Shown one piece after another: positions 51,201 to 64,000 of a stretch of DNA of 64,000 bases. The notes under the pieces are model-generated. The model made no database searches. It was not told the DNA's origin and saw only the letters and a list, made by a program, of their open reading frames with translations. The position numbers were made by a program, and so were the translations under genes. The stretch comes from Lottia gigantea (taxonomy: Eukaryota; Mollusca; Gastropoda; Lottiidae). The stretch spans positions 869,282 to 933,281 of the forward strand of contig NW_008709781.1 in assembly GCF_000327385.1 (NCBI RefSeq), given 5' to 3'. Position 1 is the stretch's first letter. Each line of letters begins with the position of its first letter.

Positions 51201-54200
51201 GACTTAAGTACAATCTGTTATATAACATTTCATTATTGAATCAGGGTGCTCAGTCCTTTTTCAAGGATTCAATCAAAATGTTTTTGATGCCGAAATTGAC
51301 CTGTTTTTATGATCATTATGTAGGTGTAATAAATTTGTACCCATCCAAGATGAATCCCCATGCCTTAATATAAAGGGCTATCAGCATGTGACATTATGTA
51401 CTTAGACAAATTGACGTTACTATGCAATTGTGATTTTGTCATCCCTTTTTTGATAATCTATATAGTCTGTCCATTAAGAACTGATATCAGAGTTAAGAAC
51501 TTGACCTTCAGAAGAAGTAATATCACAGGAACGTTAAGCTTATAGAACAGGTAATCTTATTACTGTGAAGGGAATAGCAAGCTAACATGTAGAATATGAC
51601 TGCAACTGACTGTAATCTCTCTACCATTCTAAATAAATCCTCTTGATGCCACAATCCATACAGATCATCTAATATTCCAACAAAACAGTTAGGCCACTAG
51701 GCTTTATATTCTTGTACCAACATTCTCTTATAGATCAAGCAAGGTATAATGAAATATCATGGGAGGGAAAACCCTTAATAGGTCTTTATTTATTTAAGCC
51801 AGATTTTCAGAGATGCAGCAAGGTACTAGATAGTAAAACTAAATTTAAAATTAAAATAAGTGTTTGACAATTAGCTGACAAGAACACGACTGAATCATCT
51901 GTAGTTACATTTTTAGGTATAAGATTCCTGATTGTAATAGTTTTCAGGATGGAGTATGGACTATCTAGAATGGCATATATAAATAAAGGCTTTTGATTTG
52001 GTTTAAAATTACTTATTGTGTTTGCCTCAGAATAAAGTGTTTTACAATTTTCAGGTGTAACTGTATTGTCAGATTGTTTTATTTTGTAGAAATGTTTAAA
52101 ACAGCATTTCATTTTTATGACAAAAATCAGTTTTTGGTATCTGAGTATATGATAAGAATTTCTGGCTAAAGATATGGAAACATAAAGGAAATAACAGTGG
52201 CCTTAGAATCCACCAACAATAATAATATATGGTGATAATATCATTATGAAAAGGATCTCTACTGTCAGTAATTCATCAAACCAATACAATGCCAAATGCA
52301 CATTGAAATAATACTCTGTCAATCCTTTGATTGAGCCATAACAATAACAATTTTGTTTATTTGTAAGCCTCTTATTGTCATCCCTGCTTAATTTGAAAGT
52401 TTGTCAGCAGCAGATAATAGATGAATGGATGGAGATAGAAATAATGGCACTTTAAATTCACGTTATTGTATCTCATTATTGCATCATTGTCAGGATTCTG
52501 ATAGCGCCCAATTATAATGATGATAATGTGCCGGAAACGAAGACTAGCATTGTGCCGTAACTAACAATGGGCTAAATGGTGTAATTAGAGGTTTTGGATT
52601 ATGCTGGTCTACTGTTTAATACTTGTGTCAGTCCAAGTCTGATTTTAATATGACAACATTGGGGTATCATGTGACAGTTAATTGCAAGGGGGAACAAATT
52701 TGAAATCTCTGATGACATTTTGATAAAAGTTAATTTCTCGTTTTAAAAATGAGTGGATTGTTTCCTTTTTAATTATGTCAATATTAATCTTTCCGCTTTT
52801 CAAATGAGGATCAATCCTGTCAAAAAAAATGACAAGATATTATTATTTAGAGAATCAGGTTTTGTCATGTTTAATTGGTAACAGGGGATTGAATTGTGGT
52901 ATGTCTGGTTTACCACTATAATATTAGCTAAATGAAAAATAATTGAACAAGAATAAAGAAATGTTTGCTCCAGTTCTATTGTTGGAATTTTTAATATTCA
53001 AATATCTGAATATAAACAAGTTCTTAACTTTGCAAAGGGATTAATGGGAATGTTATTATACAGTGTTCTGTAGATGGAAACTTATTTATACCAAAAACAT
53101 CTACAAGGTGCAAGAATTGTTGCTGTATATTTATAAGGCAAAAATAAATTTTGTTGCTTCAGTTGATTGTTAGTGTATGTGTAAATGAAAATCATATAGA
53201 AGTTGGAGTTATTGAACAAGATATTGTATAGATGAATCCTAAATGTAACATATTTACTATCAATATATTGAACATTGTTCTACCATGTTTTAAATCCTTG
53301 TACCAATTATATATGAATGTAAGTCAAGAATCTTATTTTTTTAAAATTGAAAAGTAATCCATACTACATGTTTTGGAGATTTAAATTTGTGTAGTCTGGG
53401 GCATTGTCTGAGATTTTTGGACCATTGTATATTATATTGAAATATTGGAATCCTTATAATGTTTCCAGATTGCGAATGTAAGCTCTGTAACACTAACTAT
53501 ATTCCATTAGGCAGGGTGAGTGAATGTCTAACAGTTACATTCAGGTGGCTGTCCTTTTAAGACAGTTTCTCATATAACTATGCAGCATTTGACTACAGGT
53601 TAGATCACACATTATGCAAATAGCATCATCACACAATACTTCCAGTACTTAAGAAGAAAGATGTGCATCTATTAGCTATAATTAGAGTCCTAACTGAAAT
53701 GTATAATAAAGGTTGCAATATCAAATTTTCAGACAATCAAAGTATTGAAGTATTACACGTTGTAGAAAAAACTGTGATAGGTTTCTAGGACAGATCAAAT
53801 CTCATCCCAGTTGATATTTATCAGCATAAAAAATCTATCAGATTGATTTGAGTAAAGGAGACCGTATTGAACAGACAGATTACATGAAAGTTTTAGTTCT
53901 CGCCTTTCGTGTCAGGATATACTTCTGTTTTCTTGATGGATTCCATTTTCAAATTAATCAGTTGGTAATTCCTCTTCTTAAAGATCAATTTGGAACCTGT
54001 TAACATTTTATTAATGAGTTTTTTGCTTTCTTCACAACTTTTTTTTGGTGTGGTAGATTGGTGGCTACAAATTGTATGTCTGGCGTTAATGGTTCTCTTT
54101 TATCTCAGATCGTTGTATTTAAGCCATCATTTGGCAATCGCTCCTGATGTTTTCGCTGATATTCTACTTTGTTTTGTCATTAAATTGCCATTTTCTCGCC

Positions 54201-54263
54201 CTCAAAGACCTTGCTATGCAATTTGAATAAGTAAAAGATTGGTCTTTTTTGTTTGCTTTGAAG
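48236..54263. other. Long AT-rich non-coding stretch
   Basis: About 6 kb without a recognised gene. TTACCTCCC motifs occur at 49,394 and 50,828. A minus-strand frame at 51,807-52,112 (101 codons) and a short + frame near 49,955-50,120 are open but unrecognised. Confidence 0.4.
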
Positions 54264-54444
54264 AAGATTTTCACCAGTTTTTCTGAAAGAGTTCTCATGG
54301 ACATTGTAAAAAAGAAATTAAATGACAACATGGTTTTATTCATAAAAGAGAAGGCTAAGGGACTTTATAATGAAGGAATTGTCAATATTATCCAGACAGC
54401 ATTACATGAAAATAAATGGACACATACAATACATATTGTGGCAG
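54264..54444 (+). other. Possible exon, unrecognised
   Basis: After a T-rich acceptor-like tract ending TTTGCTTTGAAG, a frame runs 60 codons to a possible donor GCAG|GTGCTG, and on to a stop at 54,495. It is Lys-rich and looks helical (VKKKLNDNMVLFIKEKAKG). No family recognised. An ordinary chance frame is as likely. Confidence 0.18.
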
Positions 54445-54497
54445 GTGCTGCTTTCTGGATAGGTCAACTTTCTGAGACACCTGATATGATTATGTGA

Positions 54498-56769
54498 ATG
54501 GGATTTACAACTTGGAATCACCTCCACACAGCAATTGTTTAAGTACAGAATTCTCTGATCCAAAAATGTTTTAAAATAAATGGGAATTTATTTTTTAACA
54601 AAATATTTCTTTTTCAGTAAAGAGCTTTTTGAATCCAAAATATTTAAAATTCTGTCAAGCATGTCATTAAGTGACTAGACTATGTCAAAGTTTGTCTAAT
54701 AATAGTGGCTAGATTACAAATTACTGTCACCCCAGGGAGGTAAAACAATGGCAGGGACAGATGGTAGTGGGTCTAATATTCTCTATTAAACTCTAATATT
54801 GTTACCAAACAATTACATTTTTAACTATGGTTGACCAAATTTTAATATCAACTGCCAGTCATCTGTACAGAAACAGTCATGCCATTTAAAGGATTATTGT
54901 TTATGGAATTAGGAAATGGTTGACCTTTCTGTCACATTTGAAGTTATAAAGTTATTATATCAACTACTAATATTGTTTATTGGTGTGTTTGTGTTTAATG
55001 AGAGTAATAGTATTATATATGCTTGACCAATGATGCCAGTTGTCAACATCATCATTCTACAGATTGCTTCATTACTTTAGTTCCTGGCAGTGGTCTGTAG
55101 TGCATTTCAATCTAGTTATATACATTGACAAGAACGGAACTGGTATAAAACTGATTAACAGTCTTGAAAATAAAAAAAAAGATTTTTTTAAAGTGACGAA
55201 TAAGCAAAAAAAGAGAGTGTTATGATAAGAGTATATGCTTTCACTTACCAGAGCACTTTTTTAAACTTCCTGCACCATTTTTGTCCAAGTTATATTCTGG
55301 GTGTACTGTAAAAAACCAACCCGGAAGAAGAAATCAAATAAATCATTATATTGGATTATGTAGACTTACTGAATGTGTACAACAGACAATTCTGAATGTT
55401 GCTTTCAAACATGATAGAGTGCAGGAGAAAAGGCATGAAAAGTATTTGAATCCCTGAAGAAATTTATGTCTGGTTTTAAGGAATTCCAAGCCTGGATTAA
55501 TTTATCTTGAGAAAGTTTAGATTAATTAACCAGTTACAGTTGACTAAGACAAACTAGAAAAAACACCCGCCTTTGTTTCTGGACTAACTTTTTAATTGCT
55601 TCTTCGATAATAGTCCAGAAAGTTTTTAAGAGTTAATTAAAATGGGTCTCTGAGGTAATAATAAATGATTAGTTCCCCCAAAATATCAGTTTCAGGCTTG
55701 AAAAAGTCAACAACTTGCTCTTCATTCTCTCAGATAACTCAAGTAGACCAGACCTGATCCAAACAAAAGACTCTTGTCCTCAAAATAGCATCAGTAGTGT
55801 TTGTTAATTCCTTCAGGGTTACACAATGGACCTTCGGGGACTCACATTTTGCTCCTTTCAGCCCTTTTTAGTTGCTTTATGTCAATTTGATATTGTGTTA
55901 GTAACCTGCAGGTCTGTTGTCTCATACTTTTTAGTCTTCATTAATCTAACAAACGTTGGCACTGATTATAATTGCATTGTGGGAAACAATGACAGGTCAA
56001 AAAGGGTCAGGGATTTTTCAATGAATCACTTTGCCCTTTTCAATGGGTTTAATGAAAAAAGATTTAAGAGCGTTTATAAAAACAGAATGCCCATATGGTA
56101 GTTATATTGATAATTTATACCTCTATCATTAGTTGTTGGTATTTTGGCTTAGAAATGACTTTGATGATTTATATCAGAATTATGCATAGACTTTCAAAAC
56201 TTGTCCAATTTTGAATTGTAGCAGAATAAATCTCTATTTTGTTTTTGATATTTCAAGGTCAACTTTATCTGGTCATGTCAAAGCAGTGTTGCTTGGGTAA
56301 AGCTAACAGATATACCCATCTATATAAAATAAGAGAATCTCTTCAATTAATAATTTTGCTGAACAAAAAACAATGTGAAAGGGAGAAAATGATTTTGGTT
56401 GTTGAATTGAGAATAAATCTGAGAAGATGATTAAAGAATGTTCTGAAAAGATACCTTCTTTGTTACTATTTTATCCATTAAGCATCAAGATTATCATATT
56501 GTACTGCATGGAAATTAAACAGTCTTTATGAAACATTAACAAGTGAAAATGGCTATAATTTATTATCCAATCATGTGAGAAAATGATGTAAAAGTATTAG
56601 ATTTAGTTAATAAAATAATTATTTCCTAAAGGCTGTAGGACACAGGCTAATTAAGATGTCTAAATTATGTTCAATAAAAATCATATTACAGTCCTTAAAT
56701 AACTTGTCTTTGTTCAGAATCTGGGTATAAAATGAGGTATTTAAGAGATTTAATGAACATGACAATGAT
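54498..56769. other. AT-rich non-coding stretch
   Basis: Nothing recognised. A + frame at 55,826-56,101 is open but has no motif. A GGGAGGTAA motif (minus-strand TTACCTCCC) occurs at about 54,734. Confidence 0.4.
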
Positions 56770-57310
56770 TGTCAAGTGAAAGGGGGACACAACAGGGATC
56801 ACTTTTATCCCTTTTCTTATTTAACCATGTTGAAAACAGTTTTAGAATTGAGTTCAGTTGGTCGGAAAATTTGCGCAGACTTGAAAAGCGTATTTCCAGA
56901 ATGAAAGAAAAAGTTGATGTCAAAAGGGTCTATTGTTTTATTAGAGAATGGGAAACGTTGCCTCACGAAGCGGGAGATTTTCATTAACTCCGTAACAAAG
57001 CCAGTTACCATCTAGTCACATGTATCCATATACAACCATAATGACCTGTATGATCCTTAGCATGTTTGACATGTGCACATCTTATGGCAACACTTGATGT
57101 CAAAGACTATAGTCTTTTACCCTTAGAATTTAACTCTGACAAAACATAACTGATTTATATAAACTTTTGATAGATTTCAAAGGACAGAAAAAAATTGTTC
57201 ATTGCCCAAACACATTTATATTCATTACTTCTTGATAAATAACTTCATATGGTATCAAAGAACATCAGCAACTTGGAATCAATATTGGTGTGCCTTCACA
57301 ACTGATCTTT
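56770..57310 (+). mobile_element. Decayed LINE reverse-transcriptase fragment
   Basis: The text SERGTQQGSLLSLFLFNHVE at 56,770-56,835 resembles reverse-transcriptase motif B of non-LTR elements (G-QG--LSP-LFN). About 230 bases on, another frame reads CAHLMATLDV, recalling the ADD--L-AT motif C without its aspartates, then LEFNSDKT at about 57,120-57,143, like the L-FN--KT motif that follows. A further frame near 57,275 reads QLGINIGVPS, like the YLGI motif. Order and spacing fit one reverse transcriptase that has lost its frame and catalytic residues. The ends are not defined, and the clade (CR1/L2/RTE-like) cannot be set by eye. Confidence 0.42.
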
Positions 57311-60300
57311 CTTTTGTGAAATAAAATTTAAAAAAATAAAGGGAAATATTCTGAAGCACTTAATTTTCATCTTATAAAACTTTGTACTTGCTATGTTTGT
57401 GCTAGCTGAGAATGAGAAACACAACAATGAGTTGCTGAATTCATCCAGTAATATAATGAAGACCTTCCATGGTGAGGGTATGAAAAAAGAATTATAAAAA
57501 GGGAGTAACAATACATATTGTTCTATTTGTCAATGCTCATAGAAAATGATGTCCCACATTGAAACAATAGAATTTAAAGAGACCCAGCAATTAATTTCCT
57601 TCAAGAATTTAAATGTTGTAATGATGGGAAGTTATTGTTTTTAAGCTTCCAACTAACAGAAAGAAAATTGAAGATATTTATAACAATAATCAGTGTCTTG
57701 CAACATTCCCTGCATTAGGAATATTGACTAATTAGAACTTTTGCTTCAAGAACCTTGACTCACTCAAAAAAAAGGGCATCTGAAAGAAAGGCTTGGGTTG
57801 TGGGAGAGTGTAATTAGTAGATATTCAATTGTTGATAATTTTGGGTGTTATATATATATATAAATTTCCAAATGAGACATATTTTTCAATGACGATGCTA
57901 GTGAGTATCCCCCTCTATGTACATAATGGTTCTGTTTGGCAATAATGGTGGTAAAGTTCTATAAAGACTGAATGAACTGTCTTGAAAGAAAACTTGAGAC
58001 CCAAGTAATTACATGACATCCAATAAGATGACACAAAACAATTAGAATCTTAGATTAAAGTGAATTAGTCCAACCCTTTATTATTGTCTTAATCACAGTC
58101 TGCTGCTTAATTACCATTTAATTCAATTATCTCCCTTTATCAATGATAATTCTGATTTTTAACATGTCAGCATTTAAGGTTTCTGCTTGTTTTCGCTGAT
58201 CTTCTTGCATCCTTTTAACTTTCATTGTCTCTCAAAACAATGATTTTCAATATTTGTCCAGTGCTAAATGTCGTCTGTAAATATTTTAAAAACATGAAGT
58301 AGCATTTTAAATGGTGATTAAAGTATTTTCCATTGTTTTCTCCAAATTTCTGCAAATTTAAGATTGCTTGTGACATGTAATGTGACAATTTTTACCAACA
58401 AATTCTCTTAAATTTGTGGTCTTGGAGGATATTTGAAGAAATTTGAGCGTGCCATTGTCTAAGGACAAGACAATAGAAAGGCTCTGTTTGTATATGGCTC
58501 ACATATCTTTTGACTTCTTAAGCCTCTTGTTTTTTGTGGTTGAAAATTCCATCAAGACTGATTCAGGAAAAGTATTGGGACATGCCTTGAAATTTGATGG
58601 AATTTTGTTCATGAATCTTTGTGAAGAGAAATTTGGAATCTTGTTCATATGCACTTAAATGAAAAAAGTATCTCATTTGTTTTGGAAATGCATGGGATTG
58701 TCAGTTTCCCCAGTCCTTTTATATTAATTACAGATAAACCACAAATCTAATTTGCATTCTGGAAATCTTTATGGATAGTTGAAAATAAGGCTCTAGATTT
58801 AGCTTATTCTAACCAAACAACAATTTAGACATTAAAAACTAGAGATATTTATGAATACTTATGTGCTTGGTAATAAATGTTTCATGGTATTTAGCCATTT
58901 ATGTGCTTGGACATTAACTTTATTCTTTATCCATCCTTGGTGTTTTTTAATATTTTATGGTCTTTAGGATGTGACAGTTAAACACTATGGAGGATTAAAT
59001 GACAATCTATCCTCTAAACCTTTAACTTGTATTCATTCGAAAGATGTAAAAAAAAAAATGAATCAAAGATCAGATTACCAGAAATCATGCCTAAAGCCAC
59101 TGCTACAGTTCTGCTCATGGCAGAAACACCAACTGCCGACCAACTGTTTTTATTTACTTTTTCTTTCATCTATTGTATTCTTATTATGTTTCTATTATTA
59201 TTAGGGATTTATTGGACTAAATACTTTCTCTCTTTTCCTCCTACATTTTCACGTTTGGTTATGATTTCTGATCTCCAGTGACAAATTATTCTGACATTTT
59301 ACCTTTTGTGATCTTCATAATGAAGAGTATGGAATTAGATTCTGCAGTGATCCATGTTCTGTTTTCTTCATGTCATTGTGAATGGGTGATATCAATCTTA
59401 GAATTGAATTAAGCCCTAGAAATTTAGCTTGAACCCAGACAGGATTGAAACATGAATTCGTAATCAAAATAAATTTAAGCTCTGAATTCATATATGCGAA
59501 TAGATTTCATCTGCAGGAGGGTGACACTCTCATGCTAAACAGTGTAGATTTTTTTTTTTAGAAGACACTCTTAAGATTCTTAATTCAGAAATTCTAAATG
59601 TTGTACAAACTTAATTTTGTTTTTACAGAGAAATATACTTTACAGCCCAATTTAGGTCGAGTACTACAGACTTCAGTTGACTTCAGATAACAGATAGATT
59701 ACTTTTCTTTACAATTATTTTTGACAACCATTGGAAATGATGCGTAAAAACTCATCTATAATTTCATTGTGAGAGTAAGATCTGTATCAAACTGGTAACC
59801 TAAATTAATTCTTTCAATTGATATTGAGATATTTTCTGCTTCAGTCATGACATTTCTACATTTCTCGGGTTTCTGGGTGACAGAATAATGAATCTTTTTT
59901 TTTCAAACATTTTTTCTTAACTTCATTATAGCTATGATCCTATCGTTTCTGATATCCTTTAGATGTAAACTAAAGCTTTATTTTCACTGAGTTGGATCTT
60001 GAAAACAAAAACCTGAACTGGAATAGATTGGTAAGACTTCTGATCATTAAGGATTGTTGTATTTTGGAATATTTCTAGTGTTACTTGCATACTATCTATT
60101 CACCAGGTTTTGAATAACCCCTACAAAAGCAACCTACATTTTTAGTCAAACGGTTCTTCTTGAAACATTTTTTAGTCCAGGGAATAAAAATTGGTAACTA
60201 ATTACGTTCAGAAATTGAAATCCTGTACTGTTTCCAAATCTGGTTTTATCTGAAATGAGCAATCATATGAAGACTAATGAATGTTTTCCACAGTTGGTTT

Positions 60301-63300
60301 TTCAGATTAAAAACTCTAACAGAAGACATTGGCATGTTGATTAAGACTAGATTTGACAGTTGGACAGACTGATTATGTAAGATGGATGGACATTTGATGA
60401 CTTTTAATTTCTGGCTGTTCAAATATTGTCTGATTTCTGGCTAGGTCAGATCTTCGATAACCAATAAAAACTATTTAATTTTACATTTGTTTCATCTTTA
60501 TTTGATATTAAGATTTTAGTGCGAAGACTTATGACGGGTGTCTGTTCACAATCAGACGTCAAATAATGAAGAAAAAACCTTATCAGGTCAAAAGATGACA
60601 TCAAATTGCACTATTTCCTGATTTTTTGTATGTTTATGTCAGCATCTGTCAGAATGCTTGGCGATAACCTTTGACAAAGAGGTGTTTTGATCTCTGTTTT
60701 TCTTCTGATTGCTTATCGCTGATAGAATCAGGCCAATTTCATCAGATCATCCGACATTCCAATAGAGGAAATTATTTTTTAGAAGCTTGTGAAGAATGGC
60801 TTTGTCATGTTCAAGTAAAGACATCAACGTACTCATCCATCTTTTTATGTGCTTTGTACTTGTGAAGTCTGTACAATACCAGACCAGTTATAATTTTTGT
60901 TCACTTGGTAAGACATCTCAATCATTCAAATGTCCAATAATTATGTCATGGTTTAGGTTGGTTAAGCTTAATATTTTAAAACTACATTTTGACATGTAAC
61001 TTTAGTAATGTTCTTTAGTTCTTTCAAGCAATTTCATTCATAGATGTATCCAATTTCAAGATTGTGAATTTTGGGTATGAAAGATATAACATTAGTGTAT
61101 TACTTTAGACACCATTTTGGAAAACTTAGGTACTGTAAAAGGGATGTTAAGTTGACAAACAGCTGCATCAGTGTTGTTTGAAAAGATCATACTTCTGAAT
61201 GTATTTTTTACTTTGTTACATCATCTTGACCAAGATCATGATGACAATAAGGACTAAATGATGCTCAATATTACAAGAAGTACATAGAAATAAGTTTATT
61301 CAATCTAATTTGTAATAAATTGTGTTTCTGTCTTATGAAATATAGTTGAGTATACAAATTACCATATACAAGTTCATCATAATGCAGTCATCTCAATGAT
61401 TTATGAAAATAGTACCAATATGGTACTTTATTAGTATTCTGAGTAGACTGTCGGGAGTAAAACAGCACAATAATGGTAGAATCATGCAGTATCAGCAGGT
61501 CATTGAAGGTCAATGAGTAACATGAAGAGCAGAAGTATTAGCATTTTCATGACTATTTTATTAATTTTACTACATGTAATTGCTGCACAACATTTTCTAA
61601 TTGTTTTTGGTCACTAACAAGTCATTAATATTCACTGTGGGACTAGTTAACAGCTGCTTGGTGCCAATGAGTCGTCCATTTTGACTGTTGAACAAACAAA
61701 GTAAGAAATTTATCCATCCAAATCCTAAATGCTGTGCAATTTGTAAACATTCAAGCTTGAAACTCAAGATCTTATATTGTATAGCTACTGATGAAAATCA
61801 GAACACTGTCAATGTGTCCAACATATTCTAAATAAAAGATGCTGATGGAATTAGCATTATAAAAGTGCAGAAGAGTTTGTGTGATAAATTGTTTGAACAA
61901 CTGGTCTTTAATTTATTATTAATTTGAAGCTTCTTGGAATTATGAAGCCAGGTTGCCTGAAAGTCTTTGTTCTTTGAGTACAGATGAGTCTGTGAGTGTC
62001 TTAATTAAAGAAAAGCCCTCAAACTTGTCAAAATAGGGTGGACAAACTTCATAAATTTTCTTTTCCACTGTTAGATAATTTCATTAAAACTTTGTCATTC
62101 TTGAACAGAAAATGAAATTACGATGCACCCAATTTTACGGCTAATACATTACTTCAGTTTGCTCTGCATATTATCAAAAATTCATTTATAATGAGTTCAT
62201 TTTCTACTCGACCCTTTGATCTCCAAGTGACTTTGACAAATCGTAAAAATGACATCAAGGGACTAATTACTTTTGAATTTGCCTTAAAAGGCTCTCTTTT
62301 TATCATTGAACTAAATTCATCTTTTTAAGGAGATTTGTTGATTAATTGTGAAAATGTCTTGGCAAAGCTGATGTGGGATGCAATTTACTCTGATAGAACA
62401 TAGGAGGTTAAGGTTGGTGAGTCCTCAGATGTTAACTAAGGCAATGTTTGGGGACATGGTATGGCTTAGCCACAAATATCAAAAGGCCAAGGTATAAACA
62501 TGCCTCAAGATGTCTCTACCCTCTACATATTTTCTATAGCTAAGTCCATAGTAGGGGTCACTGTCAACCATGGAGCTTTATGGTAATGCTATTAGTAGAC
62601 ATCGAGCTTAAAAAACAATTGACATCAGATGGAATCACAAAATCCAAGAGAAATTGAAATTTATTGTACCATATGCTTAGTGAATAATAAATAAGTGTAA
62701 CATTTTGAATTGTGGCTTGATTAGAAACAGCATCCATCTTATGAAATCCTAGAATTGAAGACTAAATTGGTAGTATTAACCTTAAAGATATATGCAGATA
62801 TTATTTGAGGATATATTCCGAAGATTTATGTGTATGTTTTTAACCATAAAAATGTCAGGAAAGATGCCAAGATATTCTTTTTATTATATAACATAAAATA
62901 AACAATAAAATAACTGTATGAAATTAAGTATGCTTAGTTCTCAATGAAGAAATATTTGAGTCTTAAACCTCAGGAATTGAAGCCAGATATACTATTTTGA
63001 TCCACCATGCTATCCACAATGTCACATTGTCTTCAATTGTCAATCTGGTTTCAAAATTATATATATAGATATTTGAAATTGAGCTCCTAACTATTTTGGA
63101 TATTTTGGGGGGGTTAACAACAAAACTGATCTCATGGTTTTTGTCACATGTGTATATCAAGAAATCATTTGCAGTTATCAAGCCATTCTGTACTTTCTTT
63201 TCTGTGATGACTTTCTTGGAGGGTTACAGAATTGATACACCTAATTATAGGGTGATGTTGGGTGTGCCTTATTTCATCAATATTGTACTTGAGCTGTAAA

Positions 63301-64000
63301 GTAAAGCAGCTTGACAATATTGTCCCTCTAGATTGACCCCAGGTTTCAACTCAATAAGTATTTGGTCAAAGCAATAAAACATTTATCACTTGATTACTTG
63401 TACAATCAAATCAGTTTGTTGATCTTAGTTTGATTAGGGACAAGTTAACCCTCTTGAAACTGAGATAAACACTGTGGTGCATCATAGGTTCATTACAATT
63501 TATTTACTACAGACCAGATTCCTTGTCATGTTCTGTAGATTTAAATTTCAGCTTGGCTGTAAACGTCACATAGTAAAACTTAATCTTTATGCTGTTTTTA
63601 TTTCCATTTAAGAGCAGACGGACTGCTGGGTTATCTTCTGTTTACTGAAACCAGACACAGGTACCAATTTCAGTTTTTATGATACAACACTTAAGGTCAA
63701 GGATTTGAAATTTTATTGTGGCAGAAGTGATAAAAGCGATGATGCACCACTCCAATTTATCTTCTACAAGGTGGTTTATCTATATCAAAGTCATTAAATT
63801 AAATAGGATATAGTTTGTTTATAGTTTTGTAATTAAATTTCTAGATGCTGGGTGTTTGGCAGGAATAATTTGGTTCATGAAAATGCTGATTAGTGAAACC
63901 ATGCTGATTGTTGAAAGTAGTACTGAGATATATCAGTATAGCAAGAATAAGATTTTAGCATTTATGGTCTGCTTGTGATAGTGAAGCTTGGTTGAGTAGA
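57311..64000. other. AT-rich non-coding stretch to the window end
   Basis: No recognised gene over 6.7 kb. A TTATCTCCCTTT motif is at 58,127-58,138. TTTATGTGCTTGG occurs twice near 58,858 and 58,902. Open frames of 60-77 codons (58,443; 58,971; 59,027; 60,671; 63,096) carry no motif. Possibly intergenic, or an intron of a gene beyond the window. Confidence 0.45.

Noticed and set aside
51807-52112. 101-codon minus-strand frame
   Set aside because: No recognisable domain, signal or splice context; frames of this length occur by chance in this window.
53990-54226. 78-codon + frame rich in hydrophobic residues
   Set aside because: The hydrophobic runs follow from T-rich DNA; no family resemblance.
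57850-57864. TATATATA runs here and near 8,920, 51,135 and 6,160
   Set aside because: Simple AT runs, expected at this base composition.

Overview
This window looks like animal nuclear DNA. It is AT-rich, has spliced genes with GT..AG introns, and is mostly long non-coding sequence holding only one gene I can name with confidence. Two kinds of repeat (a diverged interspersed family with copies near 14.5 kb and 47.8 kb, and scattered TTACCTCCCTT-type motifs) recall mollusc genomes. A molluscan or other lophotrochozoan source is therefore my best guess, but it is an inference.

The named gene is a USP35/USP38-type ubiquitin-specific protease on the + strand, coding from 12,387 to 18,520 in seven coding exons (912 residues by my joining). 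A further non-coding 5' exon is likely, because a splice acceptor sits just before the start codon. It carries the N-terminal helical region typical of USP38, the Cys box, the QQDCSE box, two CxxC pairs, the His box, the FND motif and the conserved C-terminal tail. A long AT-rich 3' UTR follows, with poly(A) signals at 20,180 and 20,877.

Layout: 1-12.3 kb is AT-rich non-coding DNA with a fold-back MITE-like element (2,136-2,554) and a four-copy 17-bp tandem repeat (11,251-11,318). 12.4-20.9 kb is the protease gene; its third intron between coding exons holds one copy of the interspersed repeat. Just beyond the gene lie a second inverted-repeat element (21,024-21,251) and a near-perfect hairpin whose loop carries the TTACCTCC motif. 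21.3-26.3 kb is non-coding with somewhat more CpG and two promoter-like spots, the better one at 26.1 kb (E-box, CRE, inverted CCAAT). 26.3-64 kb holds no gene I can name. It contains a 0.9-kb minisatellite of 21-bp units (37.0-37.95 kb), the second interspersed-repeat copy (47.8-48.2 kb), a decayed LINE reverse-transcriptase fragment (56.77-57.31 kb) and several weak exon-like stretches on the + strand (32.1, 38.8, 41.0, 44.2 and 54.3 kb). These could be exons of a poorly conserved gene driven from 26.1 kb, or chance.

I found no tRNA, rRNA, CRISPR array or intact mobile element. Most short open frames in this AT-rich sequence are what chance would give, and I left them out.
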